DNA from: Mytilus californianus
Taxonomy: Eukaryota > Mollusca > Bivalvia > Mytilida > Mytilidae
Length of the DNA stretch: 64,000 nucleotides
Assembly (NCBI RefSeq): GCF_021869535.1
Contig: NW_026262659.1
Span: forward strand, 7,254,001-7,318,000
Direction of reading: 5' to 3'
Numbering within the stretch: the first letter of the stretch is position 1; each line of letters starts with the position of its first letter. Shown here one piece after another: positions 47,505 to 58,365 of the stretch. The notes below the pieces were generated by a model. It was not told the DNA's origin, ran no database searches, and saw nothing but the letters and a program-made list of their open reading frames with translations. The position numbers and the translations under genes were made by a program.

Positions 47505-47765
47505 ACGAAACTGCTACTACATAAACTATAAGTACATTTTGATTAACTTTAAATGCTTCAACGAGCACCTTAAGTAATACTTTAGCATGCTTTTCACGAA
47601 TCTCATGAGCTGCATATACCCGTAAAAGCCGTATTACGGGTATATGCCATCCAATCATAACAGACATAAACACAAAACATGTGCTTAGTATCAACCAAAA
47701 CACGTGTTTGTAGTAAACCGTTACTTCATCATTGGACCAATAACTTTAATAAATACATATTTATA
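47505..47765. repeat. Local duplication, copy 1
   Basis: Matches 49760-50043: aactgctactaca, aatgcttcaacgagc, aagtaatact, tcatgagctgcatat, ataccatccaat-like text, gtgcttagtat, acacgtgttt and accaataactttaataaata. The 76-codon minus frame at 47473-47703 has no recognisable counterpart in copy 2, arguing against coding. Confidence 0.7.
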
Positions 47766-47825
47766 TTCTAATCCGCCAAGCTCAAACGAATATAAATTAT
47801 TTAATAAATAAAACAGCACATGAAT

Positions 47826-48300
47826 AGATTGATTGATTGTTGGTTGATTAACGTCCAGTGGCAAATATTTCATGCATGTTCAGGACGAGAACAAGTTAAC
47901 AATAAATACAATAGGAAGGTCCTGTAATAGAGGCCGTCCGGGATGAAGGTCGGGGAAATTTTGACTGCCACGGGAAAATAAGGGTATATTGGATAAGGAC
48001 AGAAATTTAGCCTTGCAACAGGCCACCTACGGACCCCTCAAAGAGTTGTTGCAAGTGTTCTTAACGTGCTAAGAGCGTGTCACTCTCTTTACACGAGGCA
48101 TCGGATTTAACGTCCCCATTCTGACCGGACGTGACTGCGAACTTGTACATCCCGCACAGCCAAACGGACGCCCCACTTTAGCGAGGGTTTTACAGCCGGT
48201 CGGAGGAAGACCAATGGTGACCATATTTCTATTCCCCAGTCACCCATGAATAGAATAAGTGTGCCTAGTGTAGCAGCGTTTCGAATGACAAAGGAAGCCA
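47826..48300 (-). repeat. SINE-like composite element sharing a tail with 1530-1885
   Basis: On the minus strand it starts near ttggcttcctttgtc, passes through gacgttaaatccgatgcctc, ctttgaggggtccgtaggt and ggaccttcctattgtattta, and ends gttctcgtcctgaacatg then gacgttaatcaaccaacaat repeats. Its last 60 bases match the tail of the tRNA-headed SINE at 1530-1885; the heads differ. Confidence 0.6.
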
Positions 48301-48369
48301 AATAGATCTGAATAAAAGCAAAATATACAAAAATTAAATTCCAAAACTAAGTAACTGTCAATTGACCAT

Positions 48370-49690
48370 GTCTCTTACATAACCTATCGTGAATTCCAGG
48401 GTTGCAGCTGCAGTAGCTCCACCTGATCTCACGCTATGTAATCAACTTTAGACTTATCTTAGCCAATAGATTCAAGAGCTGATAATATAATTTCTCTAAC
48501 TCTAGTATATGACAAAGGTTTAAGAACTCTCAATTCATAAGATCTAAATTTTCGACATAAATATATAGACGAAAATATATAATCTGATGATGATACATCT
48601 TTATTAGATAATACTAAATATTTCTCCAAAATACTAAAAAGACATGTATGTCTTTTAGTTCTAGCAATTAGAACTTGTGTGCCTTCTCTATAATGATCAG
48701 CCTTGCTTTCCTGTATAAACAAAGAGACGTGTATATCAGCAAATTTTAGATCAGATCTTTTTCAATTAACCCTTTGTTTTGTACATAGATCAGGCCGTTA
48801 GTTTTCTCGTTTGAATTTTTTTACGTTTGTCATTTCGGGACCTTTTATAGCTTACTATGCAGTATGGGTTTTGCTCGTTGTTGAAGGCCGTACGGTGACC
48901 TATAATTGTTAACTTCTATGCCATTTGGTCCCTGGTTGAGGGTTGTCCTATTGGCAATCATACCACATCTTCTAATATTTTTATATACATACAACAAACT
49001 CTAACATCTATAAGAATATTACTTTCTTTACCAAATTTTTTAACAAATTTCTTTAAAATATTTGACTTAATTGGTTCCTTATTTGTTTACAATAGCATGT
49101 CAAATCTTTGTATTAACTCCTTCTTTAACCAATATGCACAACTGGGATTCACATGGATTAGAATAACCAGCTAGTTTGTGAGACCAATTTATTGAATAAT
49201 ATGCTTCTTCAACCTTAGCATTACATATCTTTGAGATACGTATTAAATACAAAGAAAATTTAATAAAAATAGTTTATATTACAACATTTACAGAAATTGT
49301 TAAATGCATAAGAATATTTTCTTTTTGTGTTCTCAGCTTTCGACTGGATACAGAATTGAGGTAAGCGATTTGATAAAGATGACATGTCTTGATCGACTAG
49401 TTTAGGCAAGGATTTGTCCACAGGAAAAACAACATCTGAAAAACCATTAACTGTGTTGTCTTGACGTCCCTGTGACAACTGGTTGCAGTTGTAACAGATA
49501 TGATGCGATGAGGGTTCCCTCCATCTGCTGGTCCAAAGCGGCTGTTGATAGTTATTTTGCCGTACATGATGTGGCTGCTTGGAAACGGAAGCAGTTGGAG
49601 CGGATACAGTCGATCAAGCGGTTTTATAAGGGTGTGGTATTTTCTTCTCTTGATAGAATTATTACCGGTATGCTTTGCAGAGTTAACATC
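48370..49690 (-). pseudogene. Tyrosine recombinase (DIRS/Crypton-type), broken
   Basis: Minus-strand order, in shifting frames. First, a Q/N/P-rich linker (about 49600-49510). Then a zinc-knuckle-like CYNCNQLSQG, missing the usual His, at about 49467-49496. The core-binding region contains LPQFCIQSKAENTKRKYSYA (about 49305-49365), NWSHKLAGYSNPCES and KEPIKSNILKKFVKKFGK (about 49040-49160). After an inserted repeat (48768-48992) the catalytic half continues: LFIQESKADHYREG, LEKYLVLSNKDVSSSDYIF and YTRVREIILSALESIG (48722-48459). Last is LHSVRSGGATAAAT, the HxxR box, at about 48385-48435. The final catalytic Tyr is not seen. Several stops, frameshifts and the insertion show it is dead. Whether it belongs to DIRS, Ngaro or Crypton cannot be decided without an RT or flanking termini. 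Confidence 0.75.
48768..48992 (+). repeat. Family F copy inserted in the recombinase
   Basis: 5'-truncated family F (gatcaggccgttagttttct, ttgaaggccgtacggtg, accacatcttctaat). It separates two parts of the recombinase that are contiguous in the expected protein order, so it inserted later. Confidence 0.75.
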
Positions 49691-49759
49691 AGGCAACGAA
49701 TGTACATAAAAACCAACCAAAGATTCATGATCGGAATCTTAAAGTTTCTCCGAGTCAGA

Positions 49760-50043
49760 CATAACTCAATAACGAACTGCTACTACATTATAAACAATAG
49801 GCAAACTTCGAATACTAGTGACTGAAAATGCTTCAGCGAACCCATTAAGTAATACTTAATCATACTTTTAACGAATATCATGAGCTGCATATGCCCATAA
49901 AAGCCGAATTGTAGGTATATACCATCCAATTATAACATAAAGAAAAAAAAACAAGTGCTTAGTATAAACACAAACACGTGTTTATAGTAAACCCTCACTT
50001 GACCGTTGCTTCATCATGTGACCAATAACTTTAATAAATATAT
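49760..50043. repeat. Local duplication, copy 2, cut by a Tc1 insertion
   Basis: Matches 47505-47765. The match ends at accaataactttaataaatata, exactly where the Tc1 element begins. Sequence beyond the Tc1 right end starts with TA-rich bases and then diverges. Confidence 0.7.
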
Positions 50044-50044
50044 A

Positions 50045-51678
50045 CAGTCCGCCAAAAGTTAAGCACCACATAAATATAACTGGCAATATTTTTTAACTAT
50101 TGCGAAAAAAATATTAATGTTTGGTGTTATGAATTGCCTTGAACATACACTAAGAAAGTTCATTACGACCAAAAAGATTGAACTCCGATAAACCCGTCAA
50201 GCAACTTTTTATTGAAGGTCATCTGCATTTTTACAAATACACTGTTTCGATACCTTTAAATCATCTTCCTACTGTCCCGCGTACAGTTGAAATTTGACCT
50301 TCATCCAGTCATTGTGTAATATGGCAAGGCGTAAGTTATCTGTGGCTGAACGTTGGCAAGCAATTGGCATGTCAAATGCCGGTTGGAGCACTAGGAGCAT
50401 AGGTGACCATTTTAATGTTAATCACACCGTCATTGTCAGACTTTTACAACGTCATGTTGACACAGGAACTGTAAATGATAGACCAAGGTCTGGTAGACCC
50501 CGTTTAACTACCCGTCGTGATGACAGACTGCTTATTCGTCGTGCTAAAGCCAACCCATTTACCCCTGCCCCGCAGCTTAGACATCACTGGCCTCCAGGTT
50601 GTCGTGTTAGTGTTCGAACATTGGTCCGTCGACTTCATAGAGGCAACCTAAGAGCACGTCGTGTTGTCAAGAGACCTGCCCTGACAGCCAGGCACCGTAT
50701 AATCAGGTTTCAATGGGCTAATGACCATCGACGCTGGAACATGAGAAGCTGGCAAAAAATTCATTGGTCAGATAAGAGTCGGTTTCTGTTACGACCTGTA
50801 GACGGCAGAATACGAATTTGGCGGGAAAATTAAACTGCCTATGACCAAAACAACATTAGCCCAACGACTACATTCGTTGCTGGTGGTGTTATAGTATGGG
50901 GTTGCTTCTCATACCGTTGTAAGCTGGGTATGCATATCCTGCAGGGTAACATGAACGGACAGACATACAGGGATTTGGTGCTTAGAATATTGTATTCCCT
51001 CATTTTGATAATCGTCCACTTGCGTCAAGACCCTTGTACATGGACGACAACGCTAGACCACACAGGGCAAGGATTGTAACCGAGTACAAAGAGCAAGAAG
51101 CCATTGACACTATCTTTTGGCCTTCCATGTCTACAGACATGAACCCTATCGAACATGTCTGGGATGCCATTGACAGAAATCTCAATCGTAGAGATCCACC
51201 GTTGCAAATCTTGGCGGTTTAAGAGTGGCAGTTGTTGATGAAAGGAATAGATTTCCTCAACTAAAGTTCAGAAGGCTTGTACAGAGTATGAAACGCCGTG
51301 TTATGGAAATGTACCGGAAGAGAGATGGTTACACATCCTATTGACTCAAATATTGACATTAAATTTGCCGAACATACCAAAGATCATTTGTAGAAAATTT
51401 TAATGATATTGGGTGATTAATTGTTGTAAAAAAATAAAATCACAGTGAAACTTAAATTGGTTTTTGATTTGTGTAATTTACACTATTTCTATGAACGCAA
51501 AACTTAAATGCATAGAATCTTCATAAGTGCCCAAACTTAAGTTTATGCTTTGTTTATGGTATATGACAGCAAAATTGCTACATAAATGTTTTCTCTTTTT
51601 CGAGGAATAATTGATTTTATAAAATGAAAAAAATTTCGATGCAATAAAAATAGGTGGTGCTTAACTTTTGGCGGACTG
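50045..51678 (+). mobile_element. Tc1/mariner (DD34E) DNA transposon, complete
   Basis: Perfect 25-bp terminal inverted repeats (cagtccgccaaaagtt... at 50045-50069 and its complement at 51654-51678), flanked by TA on both sides (50043-50044, 51679-51680), the Tc1 target-site duplication. Length 1634 bp. One transposase gene fills the middle. Confidence 0.95.
50321..51344 (+). pseudogene. Tc1-family transposase, inactivated
   Basis: ATG at 50321 gives MARRKLSVAERWQAIGM, a paired-type helix-turn-helix (LSVAERW...RSIGDHFNVNHTVIVRLL). Next come the SGRPR linker motif, a second helix-turn-helix (VSVRTLVRRLHRGNLRA) and IHWSDKSRF with the first catalytic Asp. A TAA stop at 50831-50833 interrupts the frame, and a one-base deletion near 50983 shifts it. 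The second Asp is in YMDDNARPHRA (51034 on) and the catalytic Glu in NPIEHVWD, 34 residues later, giving DD34E. A second shift lies near 51215. The C-terminus KRRVMEMYRKRDGYTSY ends at the stop 51342-51344. Expected length is about 340 residues. All three catalytic residues survive, but one stop and two shifts prevent expression. Confidence 0.93.
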
Positions 51679-51680
51679 TA

Positions 51681-53189
51681 TATATAGTCAGACTCATATG
51701 CCTTTAATCTGCAAGTCATCAATACTTATGTTTGTTAAAAATGATAAGTGGAAAAAAGGCACGACAACATTACATAACAGCAGTGGATATAAAAATTTAT
51801 ATAATATATTTATACATCCCCGAAACAAAAAAGACACTTAGTACAGATCTGAGATTACTCGCCGTTTCTGACAACTAATTCAAAGCCAATAACTAATAAA
51901 AAATCATGCATCTAAGACTAGAATATCAATCAAAACATATTAAATATCCAGTGGATTTAGTGTAAAGACGTCGATAACAGTCAGAAAAAAACATGAGTCT
52001 GCTTTAATAGTTCTTTTTTCATTCCTCTATTCATGGGTTGAAATTATTCTATCTGATAACAGAAAGCCAATAACATAAGAAAAAGTACATGATGGCATTT
52101 AACAGAAAGTCAGAGGAATATAAACGCATGTTATTTTATCATTAACCTAATATACTTTTTTCAACATTACAAACAGTTCTACGGTGATATAGGAATGATG
52201 TTTTCGTATATCCTTTAATCATTTCGTAATATGTCAAACAAAACAGACGATGTATACTTTTGTTCATTTTTGTCGTTGATTTGCTGTCTCATGGCTCCGT
52301 TTATTGATTTACAAATAACGAGTACAATAATTTGTTCTATATCAACAACTCCGAAGAAAATAATACAAACAACTGCTAAATATGGAATATTTTTCACAAA
52401 GCAAAGACAAAAGATCGACCTAAAACCGATTATGGAAAAAGCAAGCAAGGAAATACAATGAACAGTTAAACTCTAACGTGAATAGAAATATTTGACCTGG
52501 TTACATAGAACTCAAAGATTGAGATCAAAAACAAAATAATTACGACTATTGGAAAGGACATTAAAGTGCATATCTTTCTATATTAGCATCAGATGTCTAG
52601 GGCAGAACGTCACTTAGTGTTATTTATTAGGCTTTCAAATCCTTTGTTAATTAATCTTAGAAGCATAAATGTTCAGAATATGTGTAGATAGGAAAACAGG
52701 AAACGACAATACAGAAGGATTAAAAGATAACACATCCTCTTGGCATTGGTGTGATCAATACAAGAAATTTGTCGCATTTTACAGAATATTTTGCAATGTG
52801 TTCTTCAGTTGATTATTAATGAAATGTTTCATGTGGGTGAAAAGGAAGATAAAACTATTAGAGTATCTATAAGGCAGATTTTGAAATGGCGTTATGTAGT
52901 TAAGGGTGATATAAATCTAAAAGGCAGAGAGTGCTAAGGGTTGAACCCCTCCTTGTCTTACTTGGACACCGATCCTGCCAATAGATTTATAATATCTATT
53001 ATAGCTACATTACATGCAATCCACCCGTGGTAATGTATCTCCGTAAACCGAAATGTTTTAAGACTTGCCATTCAGGACTGATATGTTTTAAACAAATAAT
53101 GTATACCAAGACTTTCAAGAGTTACATAATTAGGTAACATAAAAAAGAATGGCTAACGTAGATACCAGCATCTTGTCTTAGGGAGGGAT
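51681..53189. other. No supported feature
   Basis: Unassigned; the two overlapping frames at 52215-52461 are on opposite strands and neither is recognisable. Confidence 0.4.
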
Positions 53190-54215
53190 AAATCGTACTT
53201 TGTAAAAAAATACTCTGATTCAAACAAAAAAATCTCTGAAACTGACATTATCAACATGCTTGATTTCTTGATTGACAACATATTTGTTACGTTTGGAGGA
53301 CGTGTTTTTTCAACAAACAATCGGCATTCCCATGGGACTAACTGGGTTCCTCTTCTTGCCGACTTGTTCTTTTATTCATATAAGGCTGACTCCATACAGG
53401 AACTTCTTAGGAAGAAAGGAAATAAGTTAGCAGTATCCTTTAACTTTACCTTCCGCTATAAAGATGATGTTCTCTCACTAAATAATTCTAAATTTGGTGA
53501 CTATGTTGAACGCATCTATCCAATCGAACTTGAGATAAAGCATACAACAGATACAGTTAAGTCTGCCTCATATCTTGACTTACATCTAAAAATTGACAAT
53601 GAGGGTCGGTTGAAAACAAAACTTTTCGACAAAAGAGATGATTTCAGCTTCCCAATTGTGAACTTTCCATTTTTATGTAGCAACATTTCAGCAGCGCCTG
53701 CATACGGAGTATATATCTTCCAGTTGGTACGATATTCCAGGGCTTGTATTTCCTATCATGATTTCCTTGATAGAGGGTTGCTGCTCAAAAGGAAGCTATT
53801 AAACCAAGAGTTCTAAGTGGTGAAGTTGAAATCATCCCTTCGTAAATTTTACGGACGCCATCACGTGTTGGTTGACCGTTATGGAATATCCGTTTCACAG
53901 ATGACAGCGGATATGTACAAATTGTCGTAATTACAATCCCGTCCCCCTTTTCCCGAATGTGACCTTCCGAATTAGACTAATTACCGGGTTTGTACTAACA
54001 TGAGCATCACGACGGATGCCACATGTGGAGCAGGATCTGCTTACCCTTCCGGAGCAACTGAGATCACCACCAGTTTTTGGTGGGGTTCGTGTTGCTCAGT
54101 CTTTAGTTTTCTATGTTGTGTTTTGTGTACGGTTGTTTGTCTGTTTGTCTTTTTCTTGTTTATTTTCGATTTGTGAATTTGAATGTCCCTTTGGTATCTT
54201 TCGCCTCTCTTTTAT
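53190..54215 (+). pseudogene. Penelope-like element subfamily A, RT half and 3' UTR
   Basis: Plus strand: ETDIINMLDFLIDNIFVTFG (53235-53300), then motif B, where two compensating shifts turn the expected TIGIPMGTN into NRHSHGTN. LADLFFYSYK follows, then FRYKDDVLSLNN (YxDD with Lys), SYLDLHLKIDNEGRL, KLFDKRDDFSFPIVNFPF and YGVYIFQLVRYSRACISYH. The frame stops at 53816, before the expected FYGRHHxLVDRYGIS tail, which is still visible to about 53930. The 3' UTR ends at the ttggtatctttcgcctctct terminus (54215). There is no endonuclease domain. ORFs at 54016-54346 are translations of the UTR. Confidence 0.85.
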
Positions 54216-54777
54216 ACCATACACTGCAATATTACTTGCAAACTTTAAAAAATGTGCATCAGCTACTGACAAGTGTCAAATTACCGTTTCTGTCATACCG
54301 TCTAAATTTCAGGAAAAAGAAATGTACTTCTGACAAAATATTATAAAAGGGGTACGAACGAACAATATCTGAATTGCGTGCTAATAAAACAAAGGCTATC
54401 ATGTAGACGATTATATTCAGAAAAAAAAGCAGTTGAAGGACAAATGCAGGTATTTCATGAATTCGTCTACTTTTTGTGAGGTTGTACATGTAATTGTTCA
54501 ATCTTTACTGTTCTGTATAGTGTCTTGTTGTTAATAGAACAGAATGGATATTGGTTATTCATCCATGACACAATATCAATATATGCACTGCAAAAACATT
54601 AAACCAAAGGGTACTGGTGTCTTGCTGTTGTATGTTTGACTTTCCATGAATGACCCTGATTGGTTTGGTTAATCTCTTGGTATCTTTTCCACTTTTGTAT
54701 CAAGTGATTTCTGTGTGATGTGTTCGTGTGATCATTATTCGCTTTGCTTTTTATGTCATTCGTATTTAAAACTATAA

Positions 54778-54906
54778 AATTGAGAATGGAAACGGGGAAT
54801 GTGTCAAAGAGACAACAACCCGACCATAGAACAGACAACAGCAGAAGGTCACCAACAGGTCTTCAATGCAGCGAGAAATTCCCGCACCCGGAGGCGTCCT
54901 TCAGCT
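54778..54906 (-). mobile_element. PLE subfamily B terminal scrap, 129 bp
   Basis: Matches the outermost 3' end of PLE-B (aattgagaatgga...cgtccttcagct), stopping abruptly; a severely 5'-truncated or recombined copy. Confidence 0.8.
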
Positions 54907-55240
54907 GTATGTTGACCATATGTTGATCGATGTATTTTGGTTTGTTTTTGGTGTTGTGTATGTAATATAAACCTTAAATCTCTTTACTCACAATAAGTAT
55001 TGTCAAATCGATGTTCATTCTAAATCTGTTATCCTCTTTTACATTTTATTTTGACTTGTTATTTTTTTTACAAAATTTTGGACACGATTTCATCATTTTC
55101 TGAATAAAATTTTATAATGAATACCTGTAAGTTTCTTGTCGTTCAAATCTTAATGTACCTTATAGCCTTTTAAAGATGTATATTTCATTTATAAGTTCTT
55201 ATACAGTAAAGTCATTTTAAACTTTCGACAGAGTGTATCC

Positions 55241-55309
55241 AAATTTATTTTTGGATAGACAAAGTGAATGAATACAAATTTATTTTTGGATAGACAAAGT
55301 GAATGAATA
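55241..55309. repeat. 35-bp tandem duplication
   Basis: aaatttatttttggatagac plus the next 15 bases occurs twice in a row (55241, 55276). Confidence 0.85.
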
Positions 55310-55452
55310 TTCACTGATTGAGAACAAAAAAAAAATAAAAAAAGACAACTGATAGCCTTTGTTTTATTAGCACGCAATTCAGATATTGTTCGTTCGTACC
55401 CCTTTTATAATTTTTTGGCAGAAGTACATTTCTTTTTCCTGAAATGTAGACG

Positions 55453-56096
55453 CCAAATATCAAGATATTGAATGCCTGAAAAATACCTGACGCTAGTTTT
55501 TATACGGATCACAGTAAACATTAACCTTTTGGTCATGATATAGAAAAAATGACGAAATAATATTTTGAGTAGAATAATTGAATAGAAAAGTTACTGTAAT
55601 TTTACACCAGCAATAAATGGAAAGTCGATCACTGTCACAATTTATCTATTTTCCTATTATACGGTTATGAAATAGTATTTAACATTTTGAATTGAACAGG
55701 ATTATACGCTTAAATATGTATGATTATCTTTTCATACTTGTGTAATAAATTGGATATCCTGCATTTGTAATCATGCTTTACTATACAATAAGATCAAGTT
55801 GTTAATACGCCCCCTCCCCCTGAATTATTGAAATGACCCTTTTGAACTAACAATAATATCTTGCCATTAATGAGGCCCCTTATGGGAGTGTCCAAACAAG
55901 TAATCACATAATCACAAATGTTTTGTCAATATAATCACATAATCATTAATTATTTTTTTAAACAAGATAATTAAATAATCAAAAATACAGTCCTAGATTA
56001 TCAAATAATCAAAGAATCATGGTATATTTGGTCTGGTAATCAAATAATCACTATAAAAACGGCCAAGTAAGCAAAAAGCCCATGAGGAGACTACAT
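55453..56096. other. No supported gene
   Basis: 55900-56060 is rich in aataatcaaataatca-like low-complexity sequence. Nothing else recognised. Confidence 0.45.
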
Positions 56097-56360
56097 CCAA
56101 TAGAACTGAGGCTCTCATGGGTGTATCCTATACATCTATACCAATAGGACTGAGGCTCTCATGGGTGTATCTTATACATCTATACCAATAGGACTGAGGC
56201 TCTCATGGGTGTATCCTATACATCTATACCAATAGGACTGAGGCTCCCATGGGTGTATCCTATATATCTATACCAATAGGACTGAGGCTCTCATGGGTGT
56301 ATCCTATACATCTATACCAATAGGACTGAGGCTCTCATGGGTGTATCTTATACATCTATA
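56097..56360. repeat. 44-bp minisatellite, six units
   Basis: Six exact-length units (starting ccaataggactgaggctctc) at 56097, 56141, 56185, 56229, 56273 and 56317, differing at single bases. No spacers between units. Confidence 0.95.
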
Positions 56361-57979
56361 CCATTATTTGACGAAAAAGAAATATGCAAACATTTGCACT
56401 CCGAGTAAACCCTAAACATTTGTGATTAATAAACATTTACTTTCTTGCAATCAGTAACGATATACCGTTTCACTGACACAAAAACCAATAAAAACACACA
56501 TTAAATCTTCAAACAAGTCAGGTCAGGTTTGATTTGATTATAAGTATTTCATCTACTTTCAAGTTTATACTGAAGAGACAAGTTCTTAAATATAAAATGA
56601 ATATCATACTTTAAAAATAAGGATATGTGGTATGATTGCAGTGAGATAATTTTCCACCAGTGTACAAATCATTATGACATGGATGTAAGACAGTTTTGTT
56701 GTATAATTCTCAACTGCCCATACATCAGGGTATAAAGGATCGGTGTCTAAGCAAATGAAAATAATTTTTTAATGTACATGTAGCTCCGAAAGTAATCGGA
56801 TGATATTTCTCACAAAAAAACGTTTTCGATTATTTCCAATATAGTTTCGCATATTAATGAAGGTAATGTATTGTAACAATAATCTAATAGATCGCCAACA
56901 ATTTCCTAACTTTATACTGACGATACCCAGTCCAATATATATTGATATCTAATCTCACAAGAAGAGATTAACAATAAGTGTATGATAAGACTGCAAGGAA
57001 AAAAATCGCCGGTGATCTCAAAATGATAAAAAAAAAAAAACAACAACATTATATACTTTTATTATTCGTAATAGATTTTTTTTAAATTTCGGCTTTTAAG
57101 CAAAAGTACAGCAGCCGTTCCCATGAGTTTATAACGTACATTCACTAAATACATGTTCAAAGGTGACTTGGTATTCCGAGTCTGTTGAATTTCCTTAACT
57201 TTTTTCTTTCGGTCTATATATTGTTTGGTATAAGGAGTCACAATACGATTATGGTTTGGATATATTATATACCCGAGTAAATATATTTTGATCGTGGAAG
57301 GAAAATTTTAAATGACTAATAGAAATGTATTTACTTTTTAGTCTATCTTTTTGAGTGTGTTTTGTATTATTCATCATACTTTACTTTACTGTTAAGTGTT
57401 TATCTTAAAAAAAATGTCTAATCACATACAACATTCGATTTGTTTTCATGAGTTGTTACATTTTTATCATACCGTTTAGTTCCTCTATTTAAATGTTTCA
57501 CATTTTGTCATACTAGTGTCTTCTATAGCCTTCAATTCAATGTATACGGTGTGGGTTTTGCTTATTGTTGAAGGCCATTAGGTGACCTATTATTTCTCAC
57601 GTTATTTTACTTTATGGATAGTATTTTCATCGACAATTAAACCACAGCCACTTATTTTTATTTTTTTCATTTTTGCGGTTAAGAATTTACAACAACAAAA
57701 AATGATAAATTCAGTAATTTTCTAATTTGATCTGTCATTATTTCGAGGATATCTACTAAATTATATTTTTGCAAATACATGTCCTAACCATTTATTGTTC
57801 AAGATACATCATATTTTGTAAAAGGTAATAGGAAAGGTCAAACAATACAAAACCCACTGATATTTTATTTAGTTGAACACCGTAACGTTAAAAAAGACAT
57901 GAAACAGTAGAAGCAACAAGAAAAATACGAAAACAAATCGAAGGAAAAACTAGTATCTCAATTGTTTGTAAAACAATTG
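56361..57979. other. No supported gene; family F relic
   Basis: 57460-57605 resembles the distal part of family F (cctctatttaaatg, ttctatagcc, tgttgaaggccattaggtgac). The rest is unassigned. Confidence 0.5.
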
Positions 57980-58365
57980 AAAGGTCTTTCCCTTTAAAGT
58001 CTGATGTTTGTAATGCACTCTTTACGACCTTTCATTTGATATGCAACAATCATACCTTCTGAAACTTTTCACTTTTTGCACTTTATAACCCTATCCACCT
58101 AAATTTTCGAGATCGTAAGTATGATATTTGTAATGTAGGCTTGATGACCTTTCATTTGCTATGCGACAACATCATCTTCTAGAAAGTTTCATTTTTGCAC
58201 TTTATAACCCCATCCAACTTATTTTTTGTGGACAGGAATTTGATATTGGAAACGTACATATTATGACCTTTCATTTGATATACGACAACCTTACCCTAGA
58301 AGACAATTTAATTTTTGCACTCAATGACCCCACCAACCCATTTTTGGGGGTTCATTGAAAGTTTT
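57980..58365. repeat. About 120-bp tandem repeat, three units
   Basis: gacctttcatttg starts at 58026, 58146 and 58265. Each unit continues through tgcactttataacccc and tgatatttgtaatg-like text, with a partial unit before 58026. Confidence 0.8.

Larger units (their letters stand above)
54299..55452. repeat. Long inverted repeat, 103-bp arms
   Basis: 54299-54401 and 55350-55452 are reverse complements with only a few mismatches (arms contain ggggtacgaacgaacaatat). About 950 bases lie between, including a PLE-B scrap and a short tandem repeat. No transposase is present. Confidence 0.85.

Noticed and set aside
47473..47703. 76-codon minus-strand frame with hydrophobic start
   Set aside because: The duplicated copy at 49760-50043 does not keep the frame, so it shows no coding constraint.
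49472..49825. 117-codon plus-strand frame
   Set aside because: Antisense to the tyrosine recombinase relic, whose minus-strand reading has recognisable motifs.
56097..56360. Regular array resembling CRISPR
   Set aside because: Units are directly abutting with no unique spacers, in a eukaryotic context; an ordinary minisatellite.
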